Assembly: GCF_030143245.1 (NCBI RefSeq)
Contig: NZ_JARJNS010000005.1
Span: 186,001-250,000 of the forward strand
Direction: 5' to 3'
Length of the DNA stretch: 64,000 nt
Source: Rhabdaerophilum sp. SD176
GTDB taxonomy: Bacteria > Pseudomonadota > Alphaproteobacteria > Rhizobiales > Beijerinckiaceae
This document shows positions 33,621 through 42,343 of the stretch, one piece after another. The notes under the pieces are model-generated. The model was not told where the DNA came from and ran no database searches. It saw nothing but the letters and a program-made list of their open reading frames with translations. Position 1 is the first letter of the stretch. Every line of letters begins with the position of its first letter. A program made the translations under genes and the position numbers.

Positions 33621-34808
33621 TTACCCCTGCCGTGCGTCCGTCAGCACCCGGACCTTCTGGCCGGCGCGCAAGGTATGGACCCCCATCGTGACCACCTGGT
33701 CGCCTTCGGAGAGGCCCGAGCGGATTGTGGCCAGCCGGCCATCTGTTGCCAGCAGCTCCACCTTCCGGCGGACCAGCTGGCCGGTTCCGGCCTCGACCAC
33801 GAAGACCTCGGTTCCCTGGCCTTCGTTCAGCACTGCGGAAAGCGGGATCCGGGCCATACGGACCGATTCCGGCGGTGCGAGCGTGATCGTGGCCGTCATG
33901 CCGAGCGGGGCATCGGGCGCGATTCCGGAAAGCGTGAACCGCGCCGCGAAGGTGCGCGTTCCCGCATCGGCGCTGGGCGACAATTCCCGCAAGGTGGCGG
34001 GGTAGCGCTTGCCGGGTTCCGACCAGAGTTCCGCCTCGGCGCGGCCCTGCCGGGCCAGCGCCAGTTCCTGTTCCGGCAGCGCGACCAGCGCCTCGCGATC
34101 GCCATCGCGGGCGATGCGGACGATGGTCTGGCCGGCGGCAACCACCTGGCCGACTTCCGCCGCGACGCTGATGACGATGCCGTCGGATTCCGCCCGAAGA
34201 TCGGCATAGGATTGCGAATTGGTGGTCAGTTCGACCTGCCTTTCGGCACGCCGGACCCGGCCGATCGCCTCGTCGCGCGTCGTGCGCTGGCGGTCGCTGG
34301 CCTGCTCGGTGGACCAGCCTCGGGCGCGAAGATCGAGGATCCGCTCGAGTTCCAGCTCGGCCTGCCGGGCTGCCGATCGGGCTGCCGTAAGGTCGGCCTC
34401 GGCGCTCTCGCGGTTCAGCCGGAAATCGGTGTCGTCGAGACTGGCCAGCACGGTGCCGGCGGAAATCCGGTCGCCAACCTGCACCTTGCGTGCGGCGATC
34501 TTTCCGGCGACGCGGAAGCCCTGGTCCGTCTCGATCCGCGCCCGGACCGTTCCGACGAGGACCTTCGGCTGCACGATTTCCTGCAGCCGGACGGCCTGCA
34601 CCTGAACCGGGCGGACAAGGAGATCGGGGGATGCCGCAACCGTTTTTTCGGGCGGCTTCCCGGTCAGGGCCCAGCCGGCGGCACCGGCCCCGGCCAAAAG
34701 GATCACGGCAAGCGGAATGAAGCGGCGTGCCCTGGCGCCGAGCCGGGTTTTCGGCTGGTGCGGTTCGGCGGCGGGCGGGGTCTCGGCGGCGGGGGTCGGA
34801 TCGGTCAT
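33621..34808 (-). CDS. Efflux RND transporter periplasmic adaptor subunit
   Basis: A 395-residue membrane-fusion protein. A single membrane anchor (FIPLAVILLAGAGAAGWAL) follows a proline-rich cytoplasmic tail. Then come the lipoyl half-motifs (GFRVAGKIAARKVQVGD and DGIVISVAAEVGQVVAAG) around an alpha-helical hairpin, the beta-barrel domain (ATLRELSPSADAGTRTFAARF) and the membrane-proximal domain. It links the RND pump to an outer-membrane channel. The pump gene begins four bases downstream and a TetR gene ends fifteen bases upstream. Confidence 0.92.
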   Translation of the reverse strand: MTDPTPAAETPPAAEPHQPKTRLGARARRFIPLAVILLAGAGAAGWALTGKPPEKTVAASPDLLVRPVQVQAVRLQEIVQPKVLVGTVRARIETDQGFRVAGKIAARKVQVGDRISAGTVLASLDDTDFRLNRESAEADLTAARSAARQAELELERILDLRARGWSTEQASDRQRTTRDEAIGRVRRAERQVELTTNSQSYADLRAESDGIVISVAAEVGQVVAAGQTIVRIARDGDREALVALPEQELALARQGRAEAELWSEPGKRYPATLRELSPSADAGTRTFAARFTLSGIAPDAPLGMTATITLAPPESVRMARIPLSAVLNEGQGTEVFVVEAGTGQLVRRKVELLATDGRLATIRSGLSEGDQVVTMGVHTLRAGQKVRVLTDARQG

Positions 34809-34823
34809 GGGGGGCTCGATGGG

Positions 34824-35420
34824 TTACGGGCGCAGGGCAGCAAGGATCAGGTCGGTCAGGCGGCCGGTCTGCTCCTCCTGATCCTCATCCGCGCTATGGG
34901 CGATCAGAGTGGGGTGAATGATCTTCGCGGACGCCTCTAAAGCGGTCTGCGCGAATTCCGGCAGCAGCACGGTGCGGAAATGTCCCGAGAGGATGCCTTC
35001 GCCGATGATCTCGGCCATGACGCCAACCATGGAATCGATATGGGCCTTAATGGCGGGCCAGTTCTCGGCCATTGCGACCTCGACCATGTCGTGGATGCGG
35101 TGTTCATGCGTCAGCGTTGACTTGTTGTGCCGGTGCAGTTCGAGCAGGAAGATGCGGAGCTTTTCCGGCGCCGGCAGTGGACGGGCCAGAATCTCCCGTG
35201 CCATGTCGTCCACCTCGTGCATCATCTTGGCGCAGATCGCGTCGTTGATGGCGCTCTTCGACGGAAAGAAGCGATAGATATTGGCCGGTGACATGCCGAG
35301 CGCGGCGGCAATGTCGGCTACAGCGGTCTTGGCATAGCCGACGCGCCGGAAATGCTCCTCCGCGACAGCGATAATGCGTTCCCGCGTGGCTTCTGCAGAG
35401 AGGCGATGACGGATGTTCAT
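34824..35420 (-). CDS. TetR/AcrR family regulator of the efflux operon
   Basis: A 198-residue TetR protein: helix-turn-helix at residues 8-55 (RERIIAVAEEHFRRVGYAKTAVADIAAALGMSPANIYRFF, in part), then a C-terminal helical ligand domain. It is the first gene of the leftward tetR-adaptor-pump operon, so it most likely represses its own transcript and responds to a pump substrate. The promoter region on its right (35421-35610) is AT-rich near the start and contains ATCAGTTATCAATCATAAT, a partial dyad that could be its operator. Confidence 0.88.
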   Translation of the reverse strand: MNIRHRLSAEATRERIIAVAEEHFRRVGYAKTAVADIAAALGMSPANIYRFFPSKSAINDAICAKMMHEVDDMAREILARPLPAPEKLRIFLLELHRHNKSTLTHEHRIHDMVEVAMAENWPAIKAHIDSMVGVMAEIIGEGILSGHFRTVLLPEFAQTALEASAKIIHPTLIAHSADEDQEEQTGRLTDLILAALRP

Positions 35421-35610
35421 TGCACAGATTATGATTGATAACTGATGATTTTCGAATTTTATCAGGAATCATGTGTCAGTCAAGCCATGAGTGCGGTCGT
35501 GCTGGGCGAGTGCGCCCGATGATGGTGCCCCTCCGGCGGGGCGGGCTGGCCAAGTCCCGGGGCTGCGGCTAAAGAACCGCACCAGAGCCTGCTGCCGAAG
35601 AGGGTGCCGC

Positions 35611-36774
35611 GTGTCCAAACCCATGAATCCGGTCTATGCCGGACTGCCGACCACGATCTTCGAGACCATGTCGCGCCTGGCCCGCGAGCATCAGGCGGTG
35701 AATCTCGGGCAAGGCTTCCCGGATGATCCCGGCGCCGAGGATATCCGCGCGAAAGCGGCGGAAGCACTGGTCTCGGGCTGGAACCAGTATCCCCCTATGA
35801 TGGGCATCCCCGAATTGCGGCAGGCCACCGCCGCCCATTTCGCCCGCCATCAGGGCCTCGCTTTCGATCCTGACAGCGAGATCATGGTGACATCGGGTGC
35901 GACCGAGGCTCTGGCTGGCGCGCTCTTCTCGCTGATCAACCCGGGCGACGAGGTCGTACTCTTCCAGCCGATGTACGATGCCTATCTGCCGCTCGTGCTC
36001 CGGGCAGGCGGCGTGCCGAAATTCGTGACGCTCAGGCCCCCGCACTGGCGGTTCACGGCCGAAGATCTGGCAGCCGCGTTCTCGCCGCGGACCAAGCTCG
36101 TGCTGTTCAATGACCCGCTCAATCCCGCCGGCACGGTCTGCCCGCTCGAGGATCTCTCGATGCTCGCGCATTTCTGCATGGCGAATGATGCCATCGCCGT
36201 CTGCGACGAGGTCTGGGAGCATGTTGTTTTCGACGGCATCCGCCACCAGTCGCTGATCGGCCTGCCGGGCATGCGCGAGCGCGTCGTGAAGATCAGCTCG
36301 GCGGGCAAGATCTTCTCCCTGACCGGCTGGAAGGTCGGGCTGGTCATGGCCGCGCCCGCACTGATGCGGGTGCTTGCCAAGGCGCACCAGTTCCTCACCT
36401 TCACGACGCCACCGAACCTGCAGGCTGCGGTAGCTTACGGCCTCGGCAAGGAGGACAGCTTCTTCCACGCGATGCGTACCGATTTCCAGCAGGCACGGGA
36501 TTATCTGGCCGGCGGCCTGCAGGATCTCGGCTTTCCGGTCCTGAATTCGCGCGGGACCTATTTCCTCAATATCGACATCGCCCCGCTTGGCGAGACCGAC
36601 GATGCCGCCTTCTGCCAGAGGCTGGTTGCCGAACACGGCGTCGCGGCGATCCCGGTCTCGGCCTTCTACGCCGAGGATCCGGTCCGGACAGTGGTGCGGC
36701 TCTGCTTTGCCAAACGCCAGTCGACGCTCGATGCCGCGCTCGAGCGGCTCGCCGGCGTGCTGCGCAAGGGCTGA
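35611..36774 (+). CDS. Pyridoxal-phosphate aminotransferase (class I, methionine/kynurenine-type)
   Basis: A 387-residue fold-type I aminotransferase. The GTG at 35611 is chosen because AAGAGGG is six bases upstream; an ATG at 35623 is an alternative. Family markers are VNLGQGFPDDPG and YPPMMGIPELRQA near the N-terminus, the N-P-A of NDPLNPAG, D-x-x-W in CDEVWEHVVFDG, and the PLP lysine in SSAGKIFSLTGWKVG. The subgroup includes kynurenine aminotransferase and methionine aminotransferase (YbdL) and succinyl-diaminopimelate relatives; the exact substrate is open. It is convergent with mepA. Confidence 0.87.
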   Translation: MSKPMNPVYAGLPTTIFETMSRLAREHQAVNLGQGFPDDPGAEDIRAKAAEALVSGWNQYPPMMGIPELRQATAAHFARHQGLAFDPDSEIMVTSGATEALAGALFSLINPGDEVVLFQPMYDAYLPLVLRAGGVPKFVTLRPPHWRFTAEDLAAAFSPRTKLVLFNDPLNPAGTVCPLEDLSMLAHFCMANDAIAVCDEVWEHVVFDGIRHQSLIGLPGMRERVVKISSAGKIFSLTGWKVGLVMAAPALMRVLAKAHQFLTFTTPPNLQAAVAYGLGKEDSFFHAMRTDFQQARDYLAGGLQDLGFPVLNSRGTYFLNIDIAPLGETDDAAFCQRLVAEHGVAAIPVSAFYAEDPVRTVVRLCFAKRQSTLDAALERLAGVLRKG

Positions 36775-36790
36775 TCGTCTGGGCTGTTCG

Positions 36791-37780
36791 CTAGCGCGAT
36801 ACGGCAACCTGCCGGCACTCATCCGGGAGGTCGTCCAGCGTCCATGGCTTCGGCGGCGGCTTGGGCTTGCTGGCCGGTCCCGGTGGCCGCTTGGGCTTGT
36901 TCATCGCCGCATATTGCTTTTTCAGCCAGTCCTGCAGTTCCGTGCCGCAGCCATCCCCGTCTGCCGGAAGCGGCTGGTCGACACAGGAGGCATCGCCCTT
37001 CGGGCAGGCCATGCGGATGTGGAAATGGAAATTATGCCCCCACATTGGCCGCACCTTGGAGAGCCAGGCCCTGTCGGCCCCGGCATCGCGGCACAGGGCG
37101 ACCTTGATGGCGGGGTTGACAAAGATCCGGCTCACCTTGCCTTCACGCGCTGCCAGGCGGATCAGCGCGAGATGGCTGCGCGTATAGACGGAGGGGTCGA
37201 CATCCATCCAGTCGGACCGGACGACATTGGTCGCGCTCATGGTTTCCCGCTCCGCCCGGCTCAGCGTCCTTTCCGGCATCGGGGTCAGCCAGATATCCGC
37301 GTCGAGGCCGATCTGGTGCGAGGCATGGCCGGTCAGCATCGGCCCGCCCCGCGGCTGGGAAATATCGCCGACCAGAAGGCCGTTCCACTTGGCCTCGCGC
37401 GGGGCCCTGCGCGCAAGGCCCTCGATCAGGGCGATGAGATCGGGATGGCCCCAGTTGCGGTTGCGCGAGAGGCGCATCACCTGCCAGGTCTCGCCATCGA
37501 CAGGAAGGGCCTTCGCGCCGGCAAGGCAACCGCGGGCGAATGATCCGATGGCGCGCGGCTCCAGATTGGCCGGGCCCGGTGTCGTGCCGAAAATGCGTTT
37601 GGCCGCATTGTTGGGAAGCAGCGACAGGACCTTTGCCCGCCGCTCCATTTCCTCGGTCTGGGTCTGCTGGCCGAGGGCCGGACCCGTCACGGCCACGAAT
37701 GCGAGGACAAGGGCGGCAAGCCCCGGTCTGCCCCCCGTCCTTTGCCGCCGTGCATGTGTCGTCAAGGCCTCGTCCGGCAT
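36791..37780 (-). CDS. mepA: Penicillin-insensitive murein endopeptidase MepA
   Basis: A 329-residue exported LAS-type metallopeptidase that cuts D-Ala-meso-DAP cross-links in peptidoglycan. The start at 37780 has GAGGG eight bases upstream; a signal peptide (GLAALVLAFVAVTGPALG) follows. Zinc and catalytic motifs are in GHASHQIGLDADIW and WGHNFHFHIRMACP; a third is DWMDVDPSVYT. The C-terminal part is a Pro/Lys-rich tail absent from shorter homologues. MepA releases fragments that contain D-Ala, so it fits the D-amino-acid theme of the window, although it is not in that operon. Confidence 0.9.
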   Translation of the reverse strand: MPDEALTTHARRQRTGGRPGLAALVLAFVAVTGPALGQQTQTEEMERRAKVLSLLPNNAAKRIFGTTPGPANLEPRAIGSFARGCLAGAKALPVDGETWQVMRLSRNRNWGHPDLIALIEGLARRAPREAKWNGLLVGDISQPRGGPMLTGHASHQIGLDADIWLTPMPERTLSRAERETMSATNVVRSDWMDVDPSVYTRSHLALIRLAAREGKVSRIFVNPAIKVALCRDAGADRAWLSKVRPMWGHNFHFHIRMACPKGDASCVDQPLPADGDGCGTELQDWLKKQYAAMNKPKRPPGPASKPKPPPKPWTLDDLPDECRQVAVSR

Positions 37781-37926
37781 CGATTCGACCCTCGTGATGG
37801 TGGGCAGAGCATGGCAGCAAAGGGTTAACCAGACCAGCCGGACCAGAACATTTCGAGGGAAAGGATTCAGGATTTCGGCGTGTCGAGAGAGCAGGATGGG
37901 GTGGTGAAAATGAAGGGGAATCGCCC

Positions 37927-38046
37927 ATGTCCAGATCCTCTGCCCGCCGGCTCCTGCCGCTTCTGGTGATCTTTCTCGGCATCCTGGTGCAGACCCAGGC
38001 CAGCTTCGCCCTGAGCGAAAGGCCTCCGGTGACCTGGCCGGTCTGA
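37927..38046 (+). CDS. Small exported or membrane peptide, 39 residues
   Basis: A short frame encoding MSRSSARRLLPLLVIFLGIL, then VQTQASFALSERPPVTWPV. It has a basic N-terminus, a hydrophobic stretch and an A-S-F-A cleavage-like site. AAGGGG stands eight bases before the ATG. It lies alone between the divergent mepA gene and the Bug receptor gene. No homologue comes to mind; the function is unknown. It could be cut by signal peptidase to a twelve-residue mature peptide or remain as a membrane anchor. Confidence 0.4.
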   Translation: MSRSSARRLLPLLVIFLGILVQTQASFALSERPPVTWPV

Positions 38047-38155
38047 AAGCCCGATTTTTTCGCTTTTCAATCTGCCGGTCTTGGATAGGCTGGCCGCAAA
38101 TCCCGGACGCGCCGCCCCATGCGGCCGTGTGACCTGAGGGATACGAGGAGGAATG

Positions 38156-39145
38156 ATGAGCGACCCGAACAGGACGATCCCGCGCCGTGCCGTGCTGGCC
38201 GGCCTTGCCGCAACGCCGCTTCTTGCAACCGCTGCGCGCGGGCAGGGCGCCTGGCCGAAAGCGGGAACAATCCGGATGGTCATTCCCTTTCCGCCGGCCG
38301 GCGCAACCGATGTGATCGGTCGCATTGTTGCCGAGCGGCTGGGCGCCATCTGGGGCAACCAGATCGTTGTCGAGAACAAGGGCGGCGCCGGCGGCAATAT
38401 CGGTACCGATCAGGCCGCCAAGGCCGCGCCGGATGGCAATACCATGCTCGTCGTTTCGGTCGGCATGGCCACCAACCCCTATCTCTACAAGTCGCTGCCC
38501 TATGACCCGGTGAAGGATTTCGAACCCGTCAGCCTGATGGCGATGGTCCCGAACATCATGGTCGTGCCACCCAACCACCCGGCGAAATCGGTCGCGGAAT
38601 TCATCGCCCTGGCGAAAGCCAAGCCGGGCACCATGTCGTTCGGCTCCTCGGGTATCGGCACCTCGGTCCATCTCTCGGGCGAGCTGTTCCAGAAGCTGAC
38701 CGGCACGAAGATGATCCATGTGCCCTACAAGGGCACGGCCGAGGCCAAGAACGATCTCATTGCCGGCCGGCTGGACTGCATCTTCGACAACATCACCGCC
38801 GCTCTGCCGCAAGCTCAGGCTGGCACGATCAGGGCCCTTGGCATCACCACCGCCAGGCGGTCGAAACTGGCACCCGACCTCGCGCCGATCAATGATACCG
38901 TGCCCGGCTTCGATGTCTCGTCGTGGTTCGCCTTGTTCGTTCCGGCCAAAACGCCGCCGGCCATTGTGGCCCGCATGAATGCCGATGTGAAGGCTGTGCT
39001 GGCCGAGGCTGAAGTCGCGAGCAAGCTCGGCAAGCTCGGCGGCGAGATCGTCGGGTCGAGCCAGCAGGAACTGGCGGCCTTCCTCAAGTCGGAAAGCGAC
39101 AAATGGGGCGCGCTGATCAAGGAGATCGGTGTCAAGGCGGGCTGA
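38156..39145 (+). CDS. Bug family tripartite tricarboxylate transporter substrate-binding protein
   Basis: A 329-residue periplasmic binding protein of the Bug/TctC family. The ATG at 38156 is preferred (AGGAGG four to five bases upstream) over the ATG at 38153. A signal peptide with Arg pair (TIPRRAVLAGLAATPLLATA) is followed by the family opening WPKAGTIRMVIPFPPAGATDVIGR and the ligand loop GGAGGNIGTDQAAKAAPDGN. It binds small carboxylates. No TctA or TctB membrane genes are adjacent, as is common for Bug receptors. The gene follows the small exported peptide by 109 bases. Confidence 0.88.
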   Translation: MSDPNRTIPRRAVLAGLAATPLLATAARGQGAWPKAGTIRMVIPFPPAGATDVIGRIVAERLGAIWGNQIVVENKGGAGGNIGTDQAAKAAPDGNTMLVVSVGMATNPYLYKSLPYDPVKDFEPVSLMAMVPNIMVVPPNHPAKSVAEFIALAKAKPGTMSFGSSGIGTSVHLSGELFQKLTGTKMIHVPYKGTAEAKNDLIAGRLDCIFDNITAALPQAQAGTIRALGITTARRSKLAPDLAPINDTVPGFDVSSWFALFVPAKTPPAIVARMNADVKAVLAEAEVASKLGKLGGEIVGSSQQELAAFLKSESDKWGALIKEIGVKAG

Positions 39146-39273
39146 GGCTTGATGCGGGCCACCGAATCCGGTTCATTGGCGACCAACTGATCGCCATTGC
39201 CGGGACAGGCCCGCCGCCTTCGTTGCTTGAGGCCGGAGGCGGGCACGCCCGCTTCACGCCTGCTGAGCCCCAC

Positions 39274-41136
39274 ATGCACCGTTTCCTTGCCTGGCTGGAG
39301 GGATTGATCCCTCCGGTCATGCCCGCTCCGCCGGGCGAACCGACTTCGCTTTTCCCGTTCCTCGGGCAGCAGATCCGGCAGGTCCGTGGACCTCTGGCGG
39401 TCCTGACGACCCTGACCATGATTGACGCGCTGCTCGACACGGTGGTGCCGTTCTTCATCGGGCACCTTGTCGGGCTGCTGGCAACGACTCCGCGCGAGCG
39501 CTTCTTCGCCGAAGCCATGCCGACGCTGCTGGCCATGCTCGCGGTCGTGCTCATCCTGCGCCCGCTGGTTTTTCTCTCCGCCTTCTCGCTGGGGCGGCTT
39601 GGTATCGAGCCGGGCTGGCAGAGCCGGATGCGCTGGCAATTCTATGGCCGGCTCATCGGCCAGAGCCTGCGCTTCTTTCACAACGACTTTGCCGGGCGCC
39701 TGGCCAACCGGGTCATGCAGAGCGGGGCAGCAGTCCGCCAGGCGACCATCTCCTTCATCCAGGCCATCATCTATATCGCCTGTTACGGGCTCGGCTCGGT
39801 CGGGCTGATCGCTGCGCAGGACTGGCGGATGGCACTCCCTGTCGCACTCTGGTTCTGCGCGTATCTCCTGATCCTGCGGCTCTTCCTGCCCCAGCAGCGC
39901 CAGCGGGCACAGGCGGCTTCCGAGGGCCGCTCGATGCTGATGGGCAAGGTCGTTGATGCCTTCGGCAACATCCAGACGCTGAAGCTCTTCGGCGAGAAGG
40001 CCAGGGATGATGCCTATATGGCGGCGGCCGTGCGCGAGGCCAACCACCTGTTCCAGGCCCAGCAAAGGCTGCAGATCGGCTTTTCCGGCTTCCTCTCCTT
40101 TCTCAGCGCCACCACGGTCTGCACCACCTGCGCGATTGGCCTCTGGCTCTGGAGCCGCGGCGCCATCGAGGTCGGCGGCTTCACCATGGCGATGACGCTT
40201 GTCCTCTCGCTGGTGCGCGCCTCCGGCTGGATCGCGTGGGAAATCTCCGGCATCATGGAGAATATCGGCATCGTGCAGGAGGGCATGGAAAGCCTGACCG
40301 CCCCGGTCACGATGCAGGACCGCCCGGATGCCGTGCCCCTGCGCTTCGAACGCGGCGAGATCGCCTTCCGCAAGGTCTCCTTTTCCTACGATGACCGGTT
40401 GCCCATCCTCCGCGACATCGACCTCGTGATCCGCCCCGGCGAGAAGATCGGCCTTGTCGGGCGCTCCGGCGCCGGCAAGTCCACCCTTGTCAACCTCCTG
40501 CTGCGCTTCAACACCGTCATGGAGGGCCGTATCCTTGTCGACGGGCAGGATATTGCCGGCCTGAAGCAGGAATCGTTGCGCGGGGTCATCGCAATGGTGA
40601 CTCAGGATACCGCGCTGCTGCACCGCTCGATCCGCGACAATGTGCTCTATGGCCGCCCGGATGCGTCCGAGGCCGAGTTGCATGCGGCGCTCGCCCGGGC
40701 GCAGGCGACCGATTTTGTCGGAAACCTGCAGGACTGGCTCGGCCGCCGCGGGCTGGACGCCCATGTTGGCGAAAGGGGTGTCAAGCTCTCCGGCGGTCAG
40801 CGCCAGCGGATCGCGCTTGCCCGCGTGATCCTGCGTGACGCTCCGATCCTCGTGCTCGACGAGGCCACAAGTGCGCTCGACAGCGAGGTCGAGACCGTGA
40901 TTCAGGAGAATCTCGGCACGCTCATGGCCGGCAAGACCGTGATCGCGATCGCGCATCGCCTGTCGACGCTGCAGATCATGGACCGCCTCGTTGTGCTGGA
41001 TCAGGGCCGGATCCTCGAGCAGGGCACGCATGCCGAATTGCTTGCGGCCGGCGGTCTCTATGCCGATCTCTGGGCCCGCCAGTCCGGTGGGTTCATTGTC
41101 GCGCCGAAGAAGCTGGAAATCGCCGGCGCCGAATAG
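39274..41136 (+). CDS. ABC transporter, fused permease and ATPase (MsbA-like exporter)
   Basis: A 620-residue half-transporter. Six transmembrane helices (residues about 40-330) precede the ATPase. Walker A is GRSGAGKSTLVN, the signature LSGGQRQRIALARV, Walker B ILVLDEATSALD, D-loop and switch His in IAHRLSTL. The start at 39274 (MHRFLAWLEG) fits the family better than upstream frames. As a homodimer it would export a lipid, drug or peptide. Its position 129 bases after the Bug receptor gives no functional clue. A Pro-rich N-terminal segment (LIPPVMPAPPGEP) is unusual. Confidence 0.88.
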   Translation: MHRFLAWLEGLIPPVMPAPPGEPTSLFPFLGQQIRQVRGPLAVLTTLTMIDALLDTVVPFFIGHLVGLLATTPRERFFAEAMPTLLAMLAVVLILRPLVFLSAFSLGRLGIEPGWQSRMRWQFYGRLIGQSLRFFHNDFAGRLANRVMQSGAAVRQATISFIQAIIYIACYGLGSVGLIAAQDWRMALPVALWFCAYLLILRLFLPQQRQRAQAASEGRSMLMGKVVDAFGNIQTLKLFGEKARDDAYMAAAVREANHLFQAQQRLQIGFSGFLSFLSATTVCTTCAIGLWLWSRGAIEVGGFTMAMTLVLSLVRASGWIAWEISGIMENIGIVQEGMESLTAPVTMQDRPDAVPLRFERGEIAFRKVSFSYDDRLPILRDIDLVIRPGEKIGLVGRSGAGKSTLVNLLLRFNTVMEGRILVDGQDIAGLKQESLRGVIAMVTQDTALLHRSIRDNVLYGRPDASEAELHAALARAQATDFVGNLQDWLGRRGLDAHVGERGVKLSGGQRQRIALARVILRDAPILVLDEATSALDSEVETVIQENLGTLMAGKTVIAIAHRLSTLQIMDRLVVLDQGRILEQGTHAELLAAGGLYADLWARQSGGFIVAPKKLEIAGAE

Positions 41137-41236
41137 CCTCGCCGTCAGGCATGACGGTGGTGCCCGTTGATCATGGTCAAGGACAGGCCTGGGCCAAAGG
41201 CCAGAATTCAGGTCGTATCAACGGGGGATCCGGTCC

Positions 41237-42337
41237 ATGGTGGACCTTGAAGCACTTGTCTCGGATTGGGGAATCGGCCCCGCCCTGGCCGTGGCCGGTC
41301 TGCTGGCCGGGCTGTTCTTCGGGTTCATGGCGCAACGCAGCCAGTTCTGCCTGCGCGCGGCCGTTGTCGAATTCGTGTCGCGGGCCTATGGCCGCAAGCT
41401 CGCGATCTGGTTGCTTGCCTTCGGCAGTACGATTCTCGTGCTGCAGGGACTTGTCGCAGCCGGTCAGGTCGATCTCGCCGGAATCCGCGCACTCGAGAGC
41501 CGGGGGTCGCTCTCGGGCGCGGCCTTGGGAGGGCTGATGTTCGGCATCGGCATGGTCCTCGCCCGCGGCTGCGCCAGCCGGCTCCTCGTCCTTTCGGCAA
41601 CAGGCAACATGCGGGCGCTCGTCACCGGGCTGGTCTTCGTCGTGACGGCACAGGCCGCCTGGCAGGGCGCGCTGGAACCCCTGCGGATCGCGCTGTCCGA
41701 ACTCTGGACCATCGAGGGTGGCCCCTCGCGGGACTGGATGGCCCAGCTCGGCGGCGGATCCGCCGGCCGCCTCGGCTTCGCGGGACTCTGGTTCTCTGCC
41801 GCGCTTGTCTTCGCCTGGCGGGGCAAGGTCGGCCTCTGGGGCTGGATCGGCGGAATGGGCGCCGGTCTTTCCGTGGCTCTCGCCTATCTGCTCAGCGCGC
41901 AGATCGGCATGGCAGCGATGGAAACCGGGACTGCGCGGGGCATCACCTTCTCCGGGCCCTCGGCGGAACTGCTGATGCGCGTCCTTGCGCCGAACAATCG
42001 TCCGCCGGGTTTCGATACCTTGCTCGTGCCCGGTGTTTTCGTTGGTTCAGCACTGGGGGCCCTGCTTGCCGGCGAATGGCGGCTGACCGTGTTCGACACC
42101 CGGTCCGGCATGATGCGCTACATGGTGGGCGCAGTGCTGATGGGGTTTGGCTCGATCATGGCAGGGGGCTGTGCCGTCGGCGCCGGCATTTCCGGCGGGG
42201 CGATCTTCTCCGTCACGGCCTGGCTGGCCCTGCTGGGCATGTGGCTCGGTGCCGGAGCCACCCACCTGCTGCTTGATGAGCCAAAACCCACCGGTCTCGA
42301 CCTGCCGGCCGGGCTGGATCCGGCCCCAGCAAGCTGA
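41237..42337 (+). CDS. YeeE/YedE family sulfur transporter, full-length
   Basis: A 366-residue membrane protein with about ten helices and the two-repeat YeeE/YedE fold, which imports thiosulfate or related sulfur species. Conserved cysteine motifs are visible: RSQFCLRAAVV, LARGCASRLLV and AGGCAVGAGISGG; these form the path for sulfur by reversible thiol contacts. The ATG has GGGGGAT upstream. It is convergent with lepA. Two half-length paralogues lie 2 kb away, so this strain has both the fused and split forms. Confidence 0.87.
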   Translation: MVDLEALVSDWGIGPALAVAGLLAGLFFGFMAQRSQFCLRAAVVEFVSRAYGRKLAIWLLAFGSTILVLQGLVAAGQVDLAGIRALESRGSLSGAALGGLMFGIGMVLARGCASRLLVLSATGNMRALVTGLVFVVTAQAAWQGALEPLRIALSELWTIEGGPSRDWMAQLGGGSAGRLGFAGLWFSAALVFAWRGKVGLWGWIGGMGAGLSVALAYLLSAQIGMAAMETGTARGITFSGPSAELLMRVLAPNNRPPGFDTLLVPGVFVGSALGALLAGEWRLTVFDTRSGMMRYMVGAVLMGFGSIMAGGCAVGAGISGGAIFSVTAWLALLGMWLGAGATHLLLDEPKPTGLDLPAGLDPAPAS

Positions 42338-42343
42338 TCGTGC

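Noticed and set aside
30800-33691. A 963-codon open frame on the plus strand
   Set aside because: It lies opposite the RND pump gene, is rich in Arg, His, Asp and Gly like all antisense shadows in this GC-rich genome, and resembles no protein family.
38815-41031. A 738-codon open frame on the minus strand
   Set aside because: Antisense to the ABC exporter and the Bug receptor genes; composition is that of a shadow frame.
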